Shown in pieces: positions 27,701-34,351 of a DNA stretch of 64,000 nt. This DNA comes from Alphaproteobacteria bacterium (lineage in GTDB: Bacteria; Myxococcota_A; UBA796; CAJQPC01), in NCBI GenBank assembly GCA_020632795.1, contig JACKEV010000019.1, positions 177,900-241,899 of the forward strand, given 5' to 3'. Made by a program: the position numbers and the translations under genes. Below the pieces are notes generated by a model. That model had not been told where the DNA came from and did no database searches. It saw only the letters and a program-made list of their open reading frames with translations. Positions within the stretch are counted from its first letter, which is position 1. Each line of letters starts with the position of its first letter.

Positions 27701-27985
27701 CTGGTTCCAGTCGGCGGCGTCGGGGGGCACACCCTGGGTCCAGGGCTGACCGAGCTGCCCGCTCTCGCACAGCTCGGCGGCGGTGCTCCAGTCCAGGCCG
27801 GGGTCGGGGAACGCCGCGACGGGCAGCTTCGCGCAGGCGATGGGCGCGGTGTCGGGCAGGTAGGACATGCCCCCGGCGCGCAGCTCGGGCTCGTCTTCGG
27901 GGAGGGGCGGCTCCGAGGTGGGGTCCGGGGAGCGGCCGTCGCAGGCGACCAGGCCGACGGAGAGGGCGAGCAGCAGGCGGAACAT
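24779..27985 (-). CDS. Six-haem c-type cytochrome lipoprotein
   Basis: The protein has 1068 aa. ATG 27985 starts a signal peptide with a lipobox (LLLALSVGLVACDG); the frame upstream is not coding. Six CXXCH haem-binding motifs are present in the middle third: CVRCH, CIGCH, CLHCH, CAVCH, CGSCH and CQDCH. The N-terminal ~300 residues (W-rich, e.g. LTTRNAYGDTVHDFLWNYKY) and the C-terminal ~350 residues (beta-rich, LGGHNLPSGVGFRRLFVEFV) have no haem sites. Multihaem lipoproteins of this type are periplasmic or outer-membrane electron carriers, and some have oxidoreductase roles. The NLPSG region occurs in several multihaem cytochromes. Redox partner unknown. Confidence 0.88.
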   Translation of the reverse strand: MFRLLLALSVGLVACDGRSPDPTSEPPLPEDEPELRAGGMSYLPDTAPIACAKLPVAAFPDPGLDWSTAAELCESGQLGQPWTQGVPPDAADWNQLTTRNAYGDTVHDFLWNYKYRSTDAEGQPGLGWMHDPNWRLAGPYVGCPDETGDDPAQNNGAYKGTHAWVRVWYSPEVIQWMCRTRQAGQDLNAATLPPGAAILKEMHSPVVGDLRVREGTMSTLWVDADYTDGISWAYMIKGQDNSADGWFWGYLGEQPTGDDVQYNLPILDKSGFITRPFPEPGNAAWAQLVDERGVGWLPTFNNNHDVAYLDEGFGNYCVRCHASAETELTFSAFANLLGQEAGYSVIAKGPNPPVNTDEHIEEEESPLCAHPASGNTPALGCFPQALPDGQPQAGFEETFPQFAGTRMADVWADRFPAQTWDHTVAAAGEAQPFLTSDQCIGCHDSTPAYNMTINVEGKDDTPVRLSLTPYQEWSASPMGLAGRDPIFFAQLESERNRALKEPGLKDKVDCVQNLCLHCHGVMGQRQHLLDTRDTPSIDACAGVLPADPANLMEQTFGGALFTRDKVAAWPGEDPDNARYAGLARDGISCAVCHHVAEEGLGEASTFTGNFHLGPADELFGPFEEVKTHPMEQALAIKPVYSEALTRSEMCGSCHAILLPVFDNQGNLRPQSEQHPEGSYSYEQATYLEWKNSIFDADSPSGSAETARSCQDCHMSHEFVAPDGTPEALDFRIANVQDATYPESEHSVQDELDLDEREGYRRHTLYGLNLFVNAMFQQFPLLLGYRQLSAMDSRSLPALLNAQDEAIKFARTETATVSLGALKREGDTLSVDVTVQNLGGHNLPSGVGFRRLFVEFVVLGEDGSVLWASGRTNDLGIILNGTTDEPLPTEFLEHNGEATWQPHHTTITDGSQVQIYEELNQDSAGVFTTSFIHRYEDVKDNRLRPQGWRQDGPYAEFIKPHGVGDDPDYTAAQLTGADTTTYTVTLPAGAKVGRVTARLYAQATPPYFLQQRFDGGLEGPHSTDSRRLYYIAAHLNTEATTNFETRAGDLAGPYIDDWRLLVAEATATP

Positions 27986-28085
27986 GAGGGGCTCCCTGTG
28001 TGGTTCGGGGAGTGTCGCACAGGTGGGTGCGCGCAGCGGCGGTCGGGGCGGGGGGGAGGTGGGGTAGAGTGGCGTTGGAGTGCCC

Positions 28086-29000
28086 ATGAGATCGGTGCAG
28101 CGCGTCAGACCCAGGAGACGCCACGCCCTGTCGGCGTTGGTGGTGCTGGCGGTCGCGTGCGGCGGCGACCCGGCTCCCGGTCCTCCTCCGAGCGAGGTTG
28201 AGCAGGAGGTGGAGGCGGCAGAGGGCTTGTCGCTGAAGCAACGTGAGGGCCTCGTCTTGTGGGTGACCTCTTTGGATGTGGACCTCCCCTCAGCGATACA
28301 CGCCCCCCCGGCGTCCACCAGATCGGCTGTCCTCTTGTCGGTCGACGCCACACACCTCCCTGGCATGTCTCCGATGCCCAGGCTCCGATGGGATGATCCC
28401 ACTCCACCAGACATGGATCCGCGCCTCTCGTACCGATCTCTCGAAGAGCGGCTGGCTGAAGTGCAGAGAATTCTCAGTGTTCCCGCCGGCCCCACCACCC
28501 TCTGGTCGGACGAGGAGGTTCCGTTCCGACGCATCCTGCAGACGCTGGACGTCCTTGAGGAGGCCGGGCACGCGCCGCTGAACCTCGGCGTCCGTCGGCC
28601 ATCTCCAGACACTGTGGAGGACTTCGGCGCGTTCCCTGTCTCCATCGACCATGACCCCCTGGTGCTGATGGTGAACCTCGGCTTCCTCGAACCCGAAGCG
28701 TGGGAGCGGCAGCGGAGGCCCGCAGACTTGCGGCTCTCTCGCGACGGTCGGGTGACGGTGGTGTCCGGGTGCTGCACCGCCGCCCCCTGGGAGACCTCAG
28801 CGCTCACTGTGTGGGTCGAGCCGGAGACGCCCTGCTCGGTGCTCGTGCGGCTGCTCGACCTCGTCCAGGCGCGCACGTCCCGCGGCGCAGAGCCGTCGGT
28901 CACGCTCATGCTGGATTTTGAGCCCGCCCCCTACCCGCTTGAAGGCCTCTTCGACCGTGAGGGTCGTGGTCTGCTGGAGAATCTTCGTGTCCACCCGTGA
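28086..29000 (+). CDS. Lipoprotein with tandem ExbD/TolR-like domains
   Basis: The protein has 304 aa. ATG 28086 has GGAG five bases upstream. The signal peptide and lipobox are LVVLAVACGG. Two segments look like the soluble ExbD/TolR domain: EVPFRRILQTLDVLEEAGHA at ~145 and CSVLVRLLDLVQARTSRGAE at ~260, each following a strand. ExbD/TolR are normally membrane-anchored partners of proton-driven motors; here the anchor is lipid, so a motor function is unlikely. A protein with the same layout (62895-63896) follows an Rhs toxin tip in this window. The call is a pattern-based inference. The next small gene starts 13 bp before the end of this one. Confidence 0.55.
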   Translation: MRSVQRVRPRRRHALSALVVLAVACGGDPAPGPPPSEVEQEVEAAEGLSLKQREGLVLWVTSLDVDLPSAIHAPPASTRSAVLLSVDATHLPGMSPMPRLRWDDPTPPDMDPRLSYRSLEERLAEVQRILSVPAGPTTLWSDEEVPFRRILQTLDVLEEAGHAPLNLGVRRPSPDTVEDFGAFPVSIDHDPLVLMVNLGFLEPEAWERQRRPADLRLSRDGRVTVVSGCCTAAPWETSALTVWVEPETPCSVLVRLLDLVQARTSRGAEPSVTLMLDFEPAPYPLEGLFDREGRGLLENLRVHP

Positions 29001-29187
29001 GGAGCGCGCGCAGGTCATGGCTGCGCTGCTGGCGCTCTGGGAGGCGTACCCGGACTGGCGGATCGGGCAGCTGGTGGCGAACGTCGCCATGATGGCCCGG
29101 GGGGTCGAGCCGGGGGCCGTCTGGGAGATGAGCAGCCAGGAGGTGGTTGAGGCGGTGGAGAGGCACCTGGCCAGGCGGCGAGGATAA
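28987..29187 (+). CDS. Small hypothetical protein (66 aa)
   Basis: GTG 28987 has GGAG seven bases upstream inside the preceding lipoprotein gene, so the two overlap by 14 bp and are translationally coupled. The protein is helical and hydrophilic (REERAQVMAALLALWEAYPDWRIGQLVANVA, then VEPGAVWEMSSQEVVEAVERHL). The pattern 'YPDWRxGQLxxN' occurs in small bacterial proteins of unknown role found near toxin/immunity loci. An AT-rich 39-bp gap follows before the disrupted gene at 29227. Confidence 0.6.
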   Translation: MSTREERAQVMAALLALWEAYPDWRIGQLVANVAMMARGVEPGAVWEMSSQEVVEAVERHLARRRG

Positions 29188-29253
29188 ATAGAGGAAATTA
29201 TTTAATACTTTAATGGAGTTTGTGAGATGACTCATCGCGCGCTCCTGGTCCTG

Positions 29254-29259
29254 CTTGGG
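29254..29259. repeat. 6-bp target site duplication of IS copy 1 (CTTGGG)
   Basis: CTTGGG directly precedes the left end of IS copy 1 (29254-29259) and is repeated right after its right end (31170-31175). This defines the element ends exactly and shows that this copy arrived by its own transposition event. Confidence 0.85.
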
Positions 29260-31169
29260 CAGCCGATCCCGGGGTTCTCAACCCACCGTCGTTGATTTCC
29301 AAGGATTAAACTTGACAAGAGTCTAACAACCGTCAAGGAGCGCATCGTCCCCGACCGTGTGATCAGCGTCGGATGCACGTCGACACCCTCCGCACCCGCT
29401 CGCTGCCCGCCGGCCACCTACCGGTCATCCGGGGCATCATCGATCAACTCGGCATCGTCGACATCATCGACGACCGACTACCGAAGCACCCGCTGGCCAA
29501 GGTGTCCGACGCGGAGTGCGTCGTGGCGATGCTGCTCAACATCCTGTCCGGCCGGGTGGCGCTGTGGCGGATGGACAGGTGGCTGGACAAGTTGGACGTG
29601 GAGTTGATGCTGGGCGAAGGCGTGGAGGCGGGCTTCTTCCATGACACCCGACTCGGCCAGGCTCTGGATCGCCTCGACGAGATCGGGACGGACCGCATCC
29701 TGGGCGACGTCGTCACCCGCTACCTCACCCGTCGGGTGCGAAACACCGAGTGGTCGCTGCACCTCGACACGACGACGGTGTCCGTCTACGGTGAGTACGA
29801 TGCAGACGAAGAGTTGGCGTTGACCCACGGATTCTCGAAGGACAAACGCCCCGACCTCAAGCAACTGGTGTTCGGTCTGTCAGTGCATGGCTCGGCTGGT
29901 ATCCCGCTGACGATGTCGGTCAGCAGTGGGAACACCTCGGATCAGATCTCCAACCGGGACCACCTCGCGCGGCTGGCGAAGCTGCTGCCCGACGAGGACG
30001 AGATCACCGTGGTCGCGGACTGCAAGCTGGTCGACGCTGACACACTCGGGCAGCTCTCGCGTTCGGGCTTCCATATGGTCAGCCTGGTGCCCAAGACCTT
30101 CGGCCTGCGCGCTGGACTCATCGACCGCGCCTGGGCCGCGGAGGCCGACATCGAGGCCTGGCCGATACTTGCCGAGCGGCCTGGACCCAAGAAGGCCGAC
30201 CCACCCCGTCTGTACCGGGGCCGCTCCTTCCACGAGGTGCTGCCTGTGACCTTCGACACCGACGACGAGGGACAGACCATCCTGTCGCATGAGACATGGC
30301 GCTTCCTCGTCGTACACTCCGACCAGCTCGCCGCGCGGTTCGACAAGTCGCTCCCCGGCAAGCTGGAGCGTGAGGCCGGGACGGTGGCCGAGACACACAA
30401 GCGCCAGCTCACGAAAGGCTTCGCATGTGAAGCAGACGCCCTCCAGGCTGCGGAGCGCCTGGTCAAGGGCTTGAAGCTGCACCGTGCCGAGGTCTCCGTG
30501 CGCAGCGAGGAGCGCACCCTCAAGCGCGAGCGACGCGGTCGTCCTCGCAACGGGGAGGCGGCTCCTACCGAGATCGTCTGGTTCGCCGATGTCGCGCTCG
30601 AGCCCGATGGCGCGGTCATCGAAGCGCTCCGGCGGCACGCCTCGTGCTTTGTGCTCATCACGGACTGGATGGAGGACTCCTGGGACGACCAGAAGGTGCT
30701 CGCGGAGTACCGCCACCAGTCGCTCGTCGAGGGGCACACCGGGTTCCGCTGGCTCAAGGGGCCTGCCGGCGTCGCCCCGGTCATGCTCAACAACCCTGAA
30801 CGGATACGTGCTCTCGGGCTCGTCATGATCCTCGGACTGATGGTCCGCAATCACCTCCAGTTCACCCTCCGCGCGCGAATGCTGGAGCGGGGCGAGGGCA
30901 TCATGCACCCCTTCCGCAAGAAGGAGGACCTCAAGCTCACCACCGAAATGGCCCTGGAGTGGTTCGGGGGCATCCACGTCGTCTTTGTCTCCATCGACCA
31001 ACAACCTTGGCGCCGCACCGCGCCGGAGCTGTGTGCGGAGGCGCTCGACATCCTCAAGCTGCTCGATCTCAAGCCGATGATCTACGCACGGCCGCCGCCG
31101 AGACGCTGAAAGGGGACGGGGCCGCTCGAATATTCGAGGGAGGTGCCTGTCAGACCCCGGGATTCACAG
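29260..31169 (+). mobile_element. IS1634-like insertion sequence, copy 1 (1910 bp)
   Basis: The ends were set from the identity with copy 2 (34352-36261) and from the 6-bp target duplication; both copies are exactly 1910 bp. The imperfect inverted ends share the core ATCCCGGGGT (left end ~29260-29276; right end ~31153-31169 on the other strand). A perfect palindrome CTCGAATATTCGAG lies near the right end (31125-31138). One transposase gene fills the element. It interrupts a small membrane-protein gene. Confidence 0.9.
29373..31109 (+). CDS. IS1634-family (DDE) transposase, copy 1
   Basis: The protein has 578 aa. The N-terminal ~100 residues (HLPVIRGIIDQLGIVDIIDD ... VVAMLLNILSGRVALWRM) match the DUF4277 domain found in IS1634-type transposases. 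The catalytic DDE domain of the IS4-like fold follows: LHLDTTTVSVYGEY (first Asp), VVADCKLVDADTLGQL (second Asp) and the late YRHQSLVEGHTGFRWLKGP (Glu region). Length is typical (~550-600 aa) and the frame is intact. Compared with copy 2 it differs only at a few residues (for example Gly/Ser in LPGKLER and Ala/Glu in LCAEALDIL), so both copies are probably recent and may be active. Confidence 0.93.
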   Translation: MHVDTLRTRSLPAGHLPVIRGIIDQLGIVDIIDDRLPKHPLAKVSDAECVVAMLLNILSGRVALWRMDRWLDKLDVELMLGEGVEAGFFHDTRLGQALDRLDEIGTDRILGDVVTRYLTRRVRNTEWSLHLDTTTVSVYGEYDADEELALTHGFSKDKRPDLKQLVFGLSVHGSAGIPLTMSVSSGNTSDQISNRDHLARLAKLLPDEDEITVVADCKLVDADTLGQLSRSGFHMVSLVPKTFGLRAGLIDRAWAAEADIEAWPILAERPGPKKADPPRLYRGRSFHEVLPVTFDTDDEGQTILSHETWRFLVVHSDQLAARFDKSLPGKLEREAGTVAETHKRQLTKGFACEADALQAAERLVKGLKLHRAEVSVRSEERTLKRERRGRPRNGEAAPTEIVWFADVALEPDGAVIEALRRHASCFVLITDWMEDSWDDQKVLAEYRHQSLVEGHTGFRWLKGPAGVAPVMLNNPERIRALGLVMILGLMVRNHLQFTLRARMLERGEGIMHPFRKKEDLKLTTEMALEWFGGIHVVFVSIDQQPWRRTAPELCAEALDILKLLDLKPMIYARPPPRR

Positions 31170-31558
31170 CTTGGGGTCATCCTGGGGGCCGTTGGTCTGC
31201 ACGTCGTCACAGCCTGGCTGCGGAGCGAGCTGTCCTTCGGCACCCACGAGTGGGAACCTGGGTGCTGGGTGCTGACCCAGCCGGTCGCCCTCGGGGGCGA
31301 GCACGCCGCGCAGGCTACGGGTCCGTACCTGCCCGCCGGCACAGAGGTCGAGGTCCTCCGTTCCCACGCCAGCGGCGACCACGAGCTGCAGGTCGTCTTC
31401 GCGATCCGCGCGCCGCTGCTGGAGCCCTGCGCGCACGATCGGCCACAGCCGAGCTTCGGCCTCACCCTCTTGCCTGAGTCAACCGGGGCGTTCAGCCGTT
31501 GACCCGATGGCTCATGGGGTGCTTTTCCCTCGGCCGCGTCGTTCCCCTGCGCGCGGAG

Positions 31559-31612
31559 GCCGGGCCCCAGGAACCACGGCGGCGCCCTCGTGTCTCACCG
31601 GGGGAGCCGCGC
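31559..31612. repeat. Dispersed ~54-bp repeat (partner at 33897-33950)
   Basis: The stretch beginning GCCGGGCC and running through GGCGGCGCCCT and GTGTCTCACCGGGGG recurs at 33897-33950 with only a few differences and the same orientation. Both copies lie in short intergenic gaps just upstream of small genes (31666 and 33966). The 163-bp gap 31503-31665 holds nothing else that I can recognise. It may be part of a duplicated gene-start region or a small mobile repeat. Confidence 0.6.
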
Positions 31613-31665
31613 CCCTGAGGGCGCCCTGCGATAGGGTCGGTCTGTCGAACAACAGGAGATCCCAG

Positions 31666-31932
31666 ATGGCCCAGCCCGACGAGACGGTGCGGTTCGTCTC
31701 CTGGCGAGACGGCTTCCACAAGATCGCGTTCACGAAGCTGCTGCGGACATCGGTGAGCCACCCGGGCCTCAAGGAAGCGCACGACGCCACCAACCACCTG
31801 ATGGGCGGTGGGGTGCTGGAGGTGGTGGTGCGGTCCGGTGAGCAGGAGGCGCTCGTGCGACGTGCGGAGGCGCTGGGGGCTGTACCAGGCCCTCGGCAGC
31901 AAGACGGAGACTCGTCGTGTTCACCCGGGTAG
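31666..31932 (+). CDS. Ribosomal protein L7/L12 C-terminal-domain-like protein
   Basis: The protein has 88 aa. ATG 31666 has AGGAG about six bases upstream. The sequence follows the L7/L12 C-terminal fold: a basic strand (VRFVSWRDGFHKIAFTKLLR), the helix GLKEAHDATNHLMGGG (compare GLKEAKxLV in L12), a strand (VLEVVVRS) and EQEALVRRAEALGA. Stand-alone L12-like domains of this kind are widespread and mostly of unknown function. It overlaps the next gene by 16 bp, so both form an operon that may continue to 33188. Confidence 0.65.
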   Translation: MAQPDETVRFVSWRDGFHKIAFTKLLRTSVSHPGLKEAHDATNHLMGGGVLEVVVRSGEQEALVRRAEALGAVPGPRQQDGDSSCSPG

Positions 31933-32399
31933 ACCGATGGTCGCACGGCGACGTGCTCCCCGCCGCCCTCATCAAGCTGTCGCCGGAGCAGCTCGCGGAC
32001 ACCTGCGGCGTCCGACTTCAGCCCGACGTCGAGCCCGACCTCGGGGACTTCCTGGTCGCTGAGTTCGCGTCTGAGGAGAGCGCTTTTGTCCTGGCCTTCT
32101 GGCTTCATGGGCACCGCCTCGGCGTGGACCTGATGCTGCCCATACACACCGCCTGCGTCGAGCAGACTCTGTATGACGTGCTGTCCTGGCTCTCCCTGGA
32201 CCACCATGATGTTCGCTGGGTTGCGGAGACCATCCAGTTCACCCGGTTCGGGTTCTTCCAGGTCTGGGAGATGGACGCCAGCTCAGAGAGGCTGGCGTTG
32301 GCGGCCGTGTGCGGTACCCTCGGGAAGGCGCAGCGGCTCTGCAGGGAGCTGTCCTCCAGCGCGCTGCCTGAGATCCGTCGATTCTGTGTCGTATCGTGA
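31917..32399 (+). CDS. Hypothetical cytoplasmic protein (160 aa)
   Basis: Start GTG 31917 has GGAG upstream within the preceding gene. There is no signal peptide. The composition is acidic and aromatic-rich (FLVAEFASEESAFVLAFWLHG, HHDVRWVAETIQFTRFGFFQVWEM), with alternating helices and strands as in many toxin-immunity proteins, but no family is recognised. It is the second gene of a tight group (16 bp overlap upstream, 10 bp gap downstream to the secreted protein gene 32410). An immunity role is only a context-based guess. Confidence 0.6.
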   Translation: MFTRVDRWSHGDVLPAALIKLSPEQLADTCGVRLQPDVEPDLGDFLVAEFASEESAFVLAFWLHGHRLGVDLMLPIHTACVEQTLYDVLSWLSLDHHDVRWVAETIQFTRFGFFQVWEMDASSERLALAAVCGTLGKAQRLCRELSSSALPEIRRFCVVS

Positions 32400-32409
32400 G
32401 GAGAGATCC

Positions 32410-32796
32410 GTGATTCAGGTATCGGCCAGCCTCCCGTTGACGATCCTCCTGACGATTACGCTGGCCGTGGCCGAGTGCGCGCGGACGGACGGAGGGCAGC
32501 CCTTCATCGACACCTACCAGAACCTGGAGTTCGTCGTCATCTCAGCCGCCGCCAGCTCATCCGGCGCGGACCCCCAGGGCATCCCTGAAGCACCCTGGCG
32601 CCCCATCGCGGAGTACAGGTTCTCCGATGCCTTCGGTGTGAGCTTTGACGCCGATGTCCAGGACTACTACGTGCAGCGTCCATCTCCCGGGCTGGTCTGT
32701 GCAGCCAACCGGAGGACGCGCGCGATGCTGTGCGAAGACCGCGGCAGCGGCCGGAGGTTCGGCAACTGTCAACTCGAAACCCGACCGAGGCGGTAG
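32410..32796 (+). CDS. Secreted small protein, gene X (intact copy of a duplicated pair)
   Basis: The protein has 128 aa from GTG 32410 with AGGAG nine bases upstream. The N-terminus is a signal peptide (LPLTILLTITLAVAEC); the AEC end does not fit a classical lipobox well. The C-terminal half is compact with three Cys (GLVCAANRRTRAMLCEDRG, GNCQLETRPRR). The 3' ~100 bp are almost identical to 36781-36880, where a second copy carries a stop codon. The gene is followed 47 bp later by a variable lipoprotein gene, so it marks the conserved left border of a duplicated block. Function unknown. Confidence 0.65.
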   Translation: MIQVSASLPLTILLTITLAVAECARTDGGQPFIDTYQNLEFVVISAAASSSGADPQGIPEAPWRPIAEYRFSDAFGVSFDADVQDYYVQRPSPGLVCAANRRTRAMLCEDRGSGRRFGNCQLETRPRR

Positions 32797-32843
32797 ATGA
32801 CGCATCCCGTATCCGAAGACATGCAACAGTACAGGTCTACATC

Positions 32844-33188
32844 ATGTATACTCCCATGATACTCCACGTCCTCCTTGCTTGCTCGAGGCCTCTCTTCTCT
32901 CCCTCCTATGCAGAGCGAGCCGTCATCTGCGACGCTCTCCACCGGGTAGCCGCGGTGGCCTATATCCATGATTTTCACATTCATGATGTGATCTTCCAAC
33001 AAGAATGGCAGCCGGCGTCAACGGTTGACTACTTCAGGGAGAGCATGACGGCCTCCGCCATCCCGGAGCGGGATGTTGTGTTTCGAATGCCAACAGAACA
33101 CATCTTCTGCGTGAAGGACGTCGACATGCATCAGATCGAATGTGTTGAGCTCCCCTCGATGACGTTCTTCGGGAATTGTGATCCTTAG
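32844..33188 (+). CDS. Variable lipoprotein Y1 (114 aa)
   Basis: From ATG 32844 (ATG 32856 is also possible) the protein has a short hydrophobic start and a lipobox-like end (ILHVLLACSRP). The mature part has two further Cys (VICDALHRV, IFCVKDV, IECVELP, GNCDP region) and no recognised domain. Base composition is clearly lower in G+C than the flanking genes, which suggests foreign origin. It sits between conserved gene X and a remnant of gene Z, exactly where lipoproteins Y2 and Y3 lie in the second block. Confidence 0.5.
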   Translation: MYTPMILHVLLACSRPLFSPSYAERAVICDALHRVAAVAYIHDFHIHDVIFQQEWQPASTVDYFRESMTASAIPERDVVFRMPTEHIFCVKDVDMHQIECVELPSMTFFGNCDP

Positions 33189-33208
33189 CTCCGCTTCCGC
33201 ATGAAGTG

Positions 33209-33335
33209 GCGTCGACTTCATGGACACGCCTCACGGCGGCACGCTGGCCCGCGCCGGAGGCGATCTGCTGGCCTGCGCCGTCTCGGGAGCTGCCGGCCGA
33301 GCTGCGGGAGGCCCCGATGAGGCCGCTCCGGGGTA
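33209..33335 (+). pseudogene. Remnant of gene Z (5' part, internal deletion)
   Basis: The stretch GGACACGCCTCACGGCGG and what follows to about 33335 matches the start of the intact gene at 38271-38657 (encoded DTPHGDTLARA, SRELPAALREAP). It has lost ~20 bp internally at a GCGCCG repeat and lacks the initiation region and the 3' two thirds. Just upstream, CATGAAGTGGCGTCGA is shared with 38097-38112. This confirms that the region 32410-33335 is a shortened copy of 36503-38657. Confidence 0.7.
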
Positions 33336-33345
33336 TCCTGGATGG

Positions 33346-33888
33346 ATGGAGTGCTCAGGCTCAACGCCCCCCCTTCAGGTTCATGAGATCGTCGCGTGCC
33401 GCGTCGTCGAGGTCGGGCAGTGGGGCGCATACATCGAGCATCCCTCCGGCGAGCAGGGCTTCGTGGACGGCATGGAGTTCTCATGGACGTCCGCGTCGAC
33501 CGACCACGTCCGGCCTGGCGACGTCATCCGCGTCAAGGTGATGAGGCTGTTGGCTGGCCGGTCGGGGCTCAGGGGCACCGTCTTCGTGGCGTCCATACGA
33601 GAGGTCACCCCAGAGCTGAACCCCTGGTTCAAGCCAGATATCTATCGTCCAGGTGTCCTGTTTCCGGGCTCTGTGATGAGATCCGGGCGCGACTTCCTGA
33701 TCGCGCGGTTGAGCACCGGCGCCCTCGCGTGTGTCCTCCCAGGAGGATGGCGGGGACGACCTCCCGCGGAGGGTGAGGCCGTCGACATCCGGCTGACGTC
33801 GGTCGACGCGGATGACCGGAAGCTCTACGGGGTGATGCAACATGACACATCGAACACCATCGCCCAGGATGGGGACCCTGGTTCGTAG
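33346..33888 (+). CDS. S1-domain-like (RNA-binding type) protein
   Basis: The protein has 180 aa from ATG 33346; an in-frame extension upstream is the gene Z remnant and is excluded. Two OB/S1-like units are visible: VACRVVEVGQWGAYIEHPSG with GFVDGMEF and VRPGDVIRVKVMRL at ~12-75, then LFPGSVMRSGRDFLIARLSTG with PAEGEAVDIRLTSVD at ~100-165. The order G-Y/A-x-V ... G-x-V-x-V/I-K-V is the S1 pattern of ribosomal protein S1 and related RNA-binding proteins. No Rho or nuclease domain is attached. A regulatory RNA-binding role is plausible; neighbours give no clue. Confidence 0.55.
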   Translation: MECSGSTPPLQVHEIVACRVVEVGQWGAYIEHPSGEQGFVDGMEFSWTSASTDHVRPGDVIRVKVMRLLAGRSGLRGTVFVASIREVTPELNPWFKPDIYRPGVLFPGSVMRSGRDFLIARLSTGALACVLPGGWRGRPPAEGEAVDIRLTSVDADDRKLYGVMQHDTSNTIAQDGDPGS

Positions 33889-34345
33889 CGCTCTGCGGCC
33901 GGGCCGCATGAACCACCGCGGCGCCCTGGTGTCTCACCGGGGGGAGCCGTGCGCGAGGAGTGACCATGCACCAGCTGCTGATGAGGGACGTGCTCCTGCT
34001 CGTCGCCATCCTCGTCGGCGGGCTGGGAGGGATCGTCTGGCGCAACAACCGCAGAGCGAGGCGAGTCCACGATACGGCGTTCGTCGCGCTGGCCGGGGTC
34101 TTGTGCTCCGTCGGCGGGGCGCTGGCCGGCGCCCAGCTCCCACACTTCCGGATCCCGTCAAACTGGGGGGGTCGGGGGCCCCATCCACGCCGCCGGGTGG
34201 GTCAACGGCGGCCTCCGCTATGTGCTGGCGCCGCTGGGTGCCGGCTACATGCCCGGCGCGCTGGTCCTCGTGGGCGGCCTCTGGTTCGGGCCGCAGTCGC
34301 CCGCCCGCTCGCTCCTCCTCCCCCGGCGCTGGTTGGCGACCGGCG

Positions 34346-34351
34346 TCCTGA
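34346..34351. repeat. 6-bp target site duplication of IS copy 2 (TCCTGA)
   Basis: TCCTGA occurs directly before the element (34346-34351) and directly after it (36262-36267). It differs from the CTTGGG duplication of copy 1, so the two elements inserted independently. Confidence 0.85.

Larger units (their letters stand above)
29227..31502 (+). pseudogene. Small membrane-anchored protein gene split by IS copy 1
   Basis: Removing the insertion and one copy of the 6-bp target duplication joins 29227-29259 to 31176-31502 in frame and gives a 119-aa protein. Its N-terminus then becomes a perfect signal anchor (MTHRALLVLLG + VILGAVGLHVV). GGAG lies about nine bases before ATG 29227. The rest (SFGTHEWEPGCWVLTQPVAL, then PAGTEVEVLRSHASGDHELQVVF) is a soluble domain I do not recognise. 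The IS separates the first 11 codons from the body, so the gene should be inactive unless re-initiation occurs inside the IS end (an in-frame ATG at 31143 exists). Confidence 0.8.

Noticed and set aside
33220..33345. A longer start for the S1-like protein at 33220
   Set aside because: This stretch is a decayed copy of the beginning of gene Z; ATG 33346 starts right where S1-like sequence begins.
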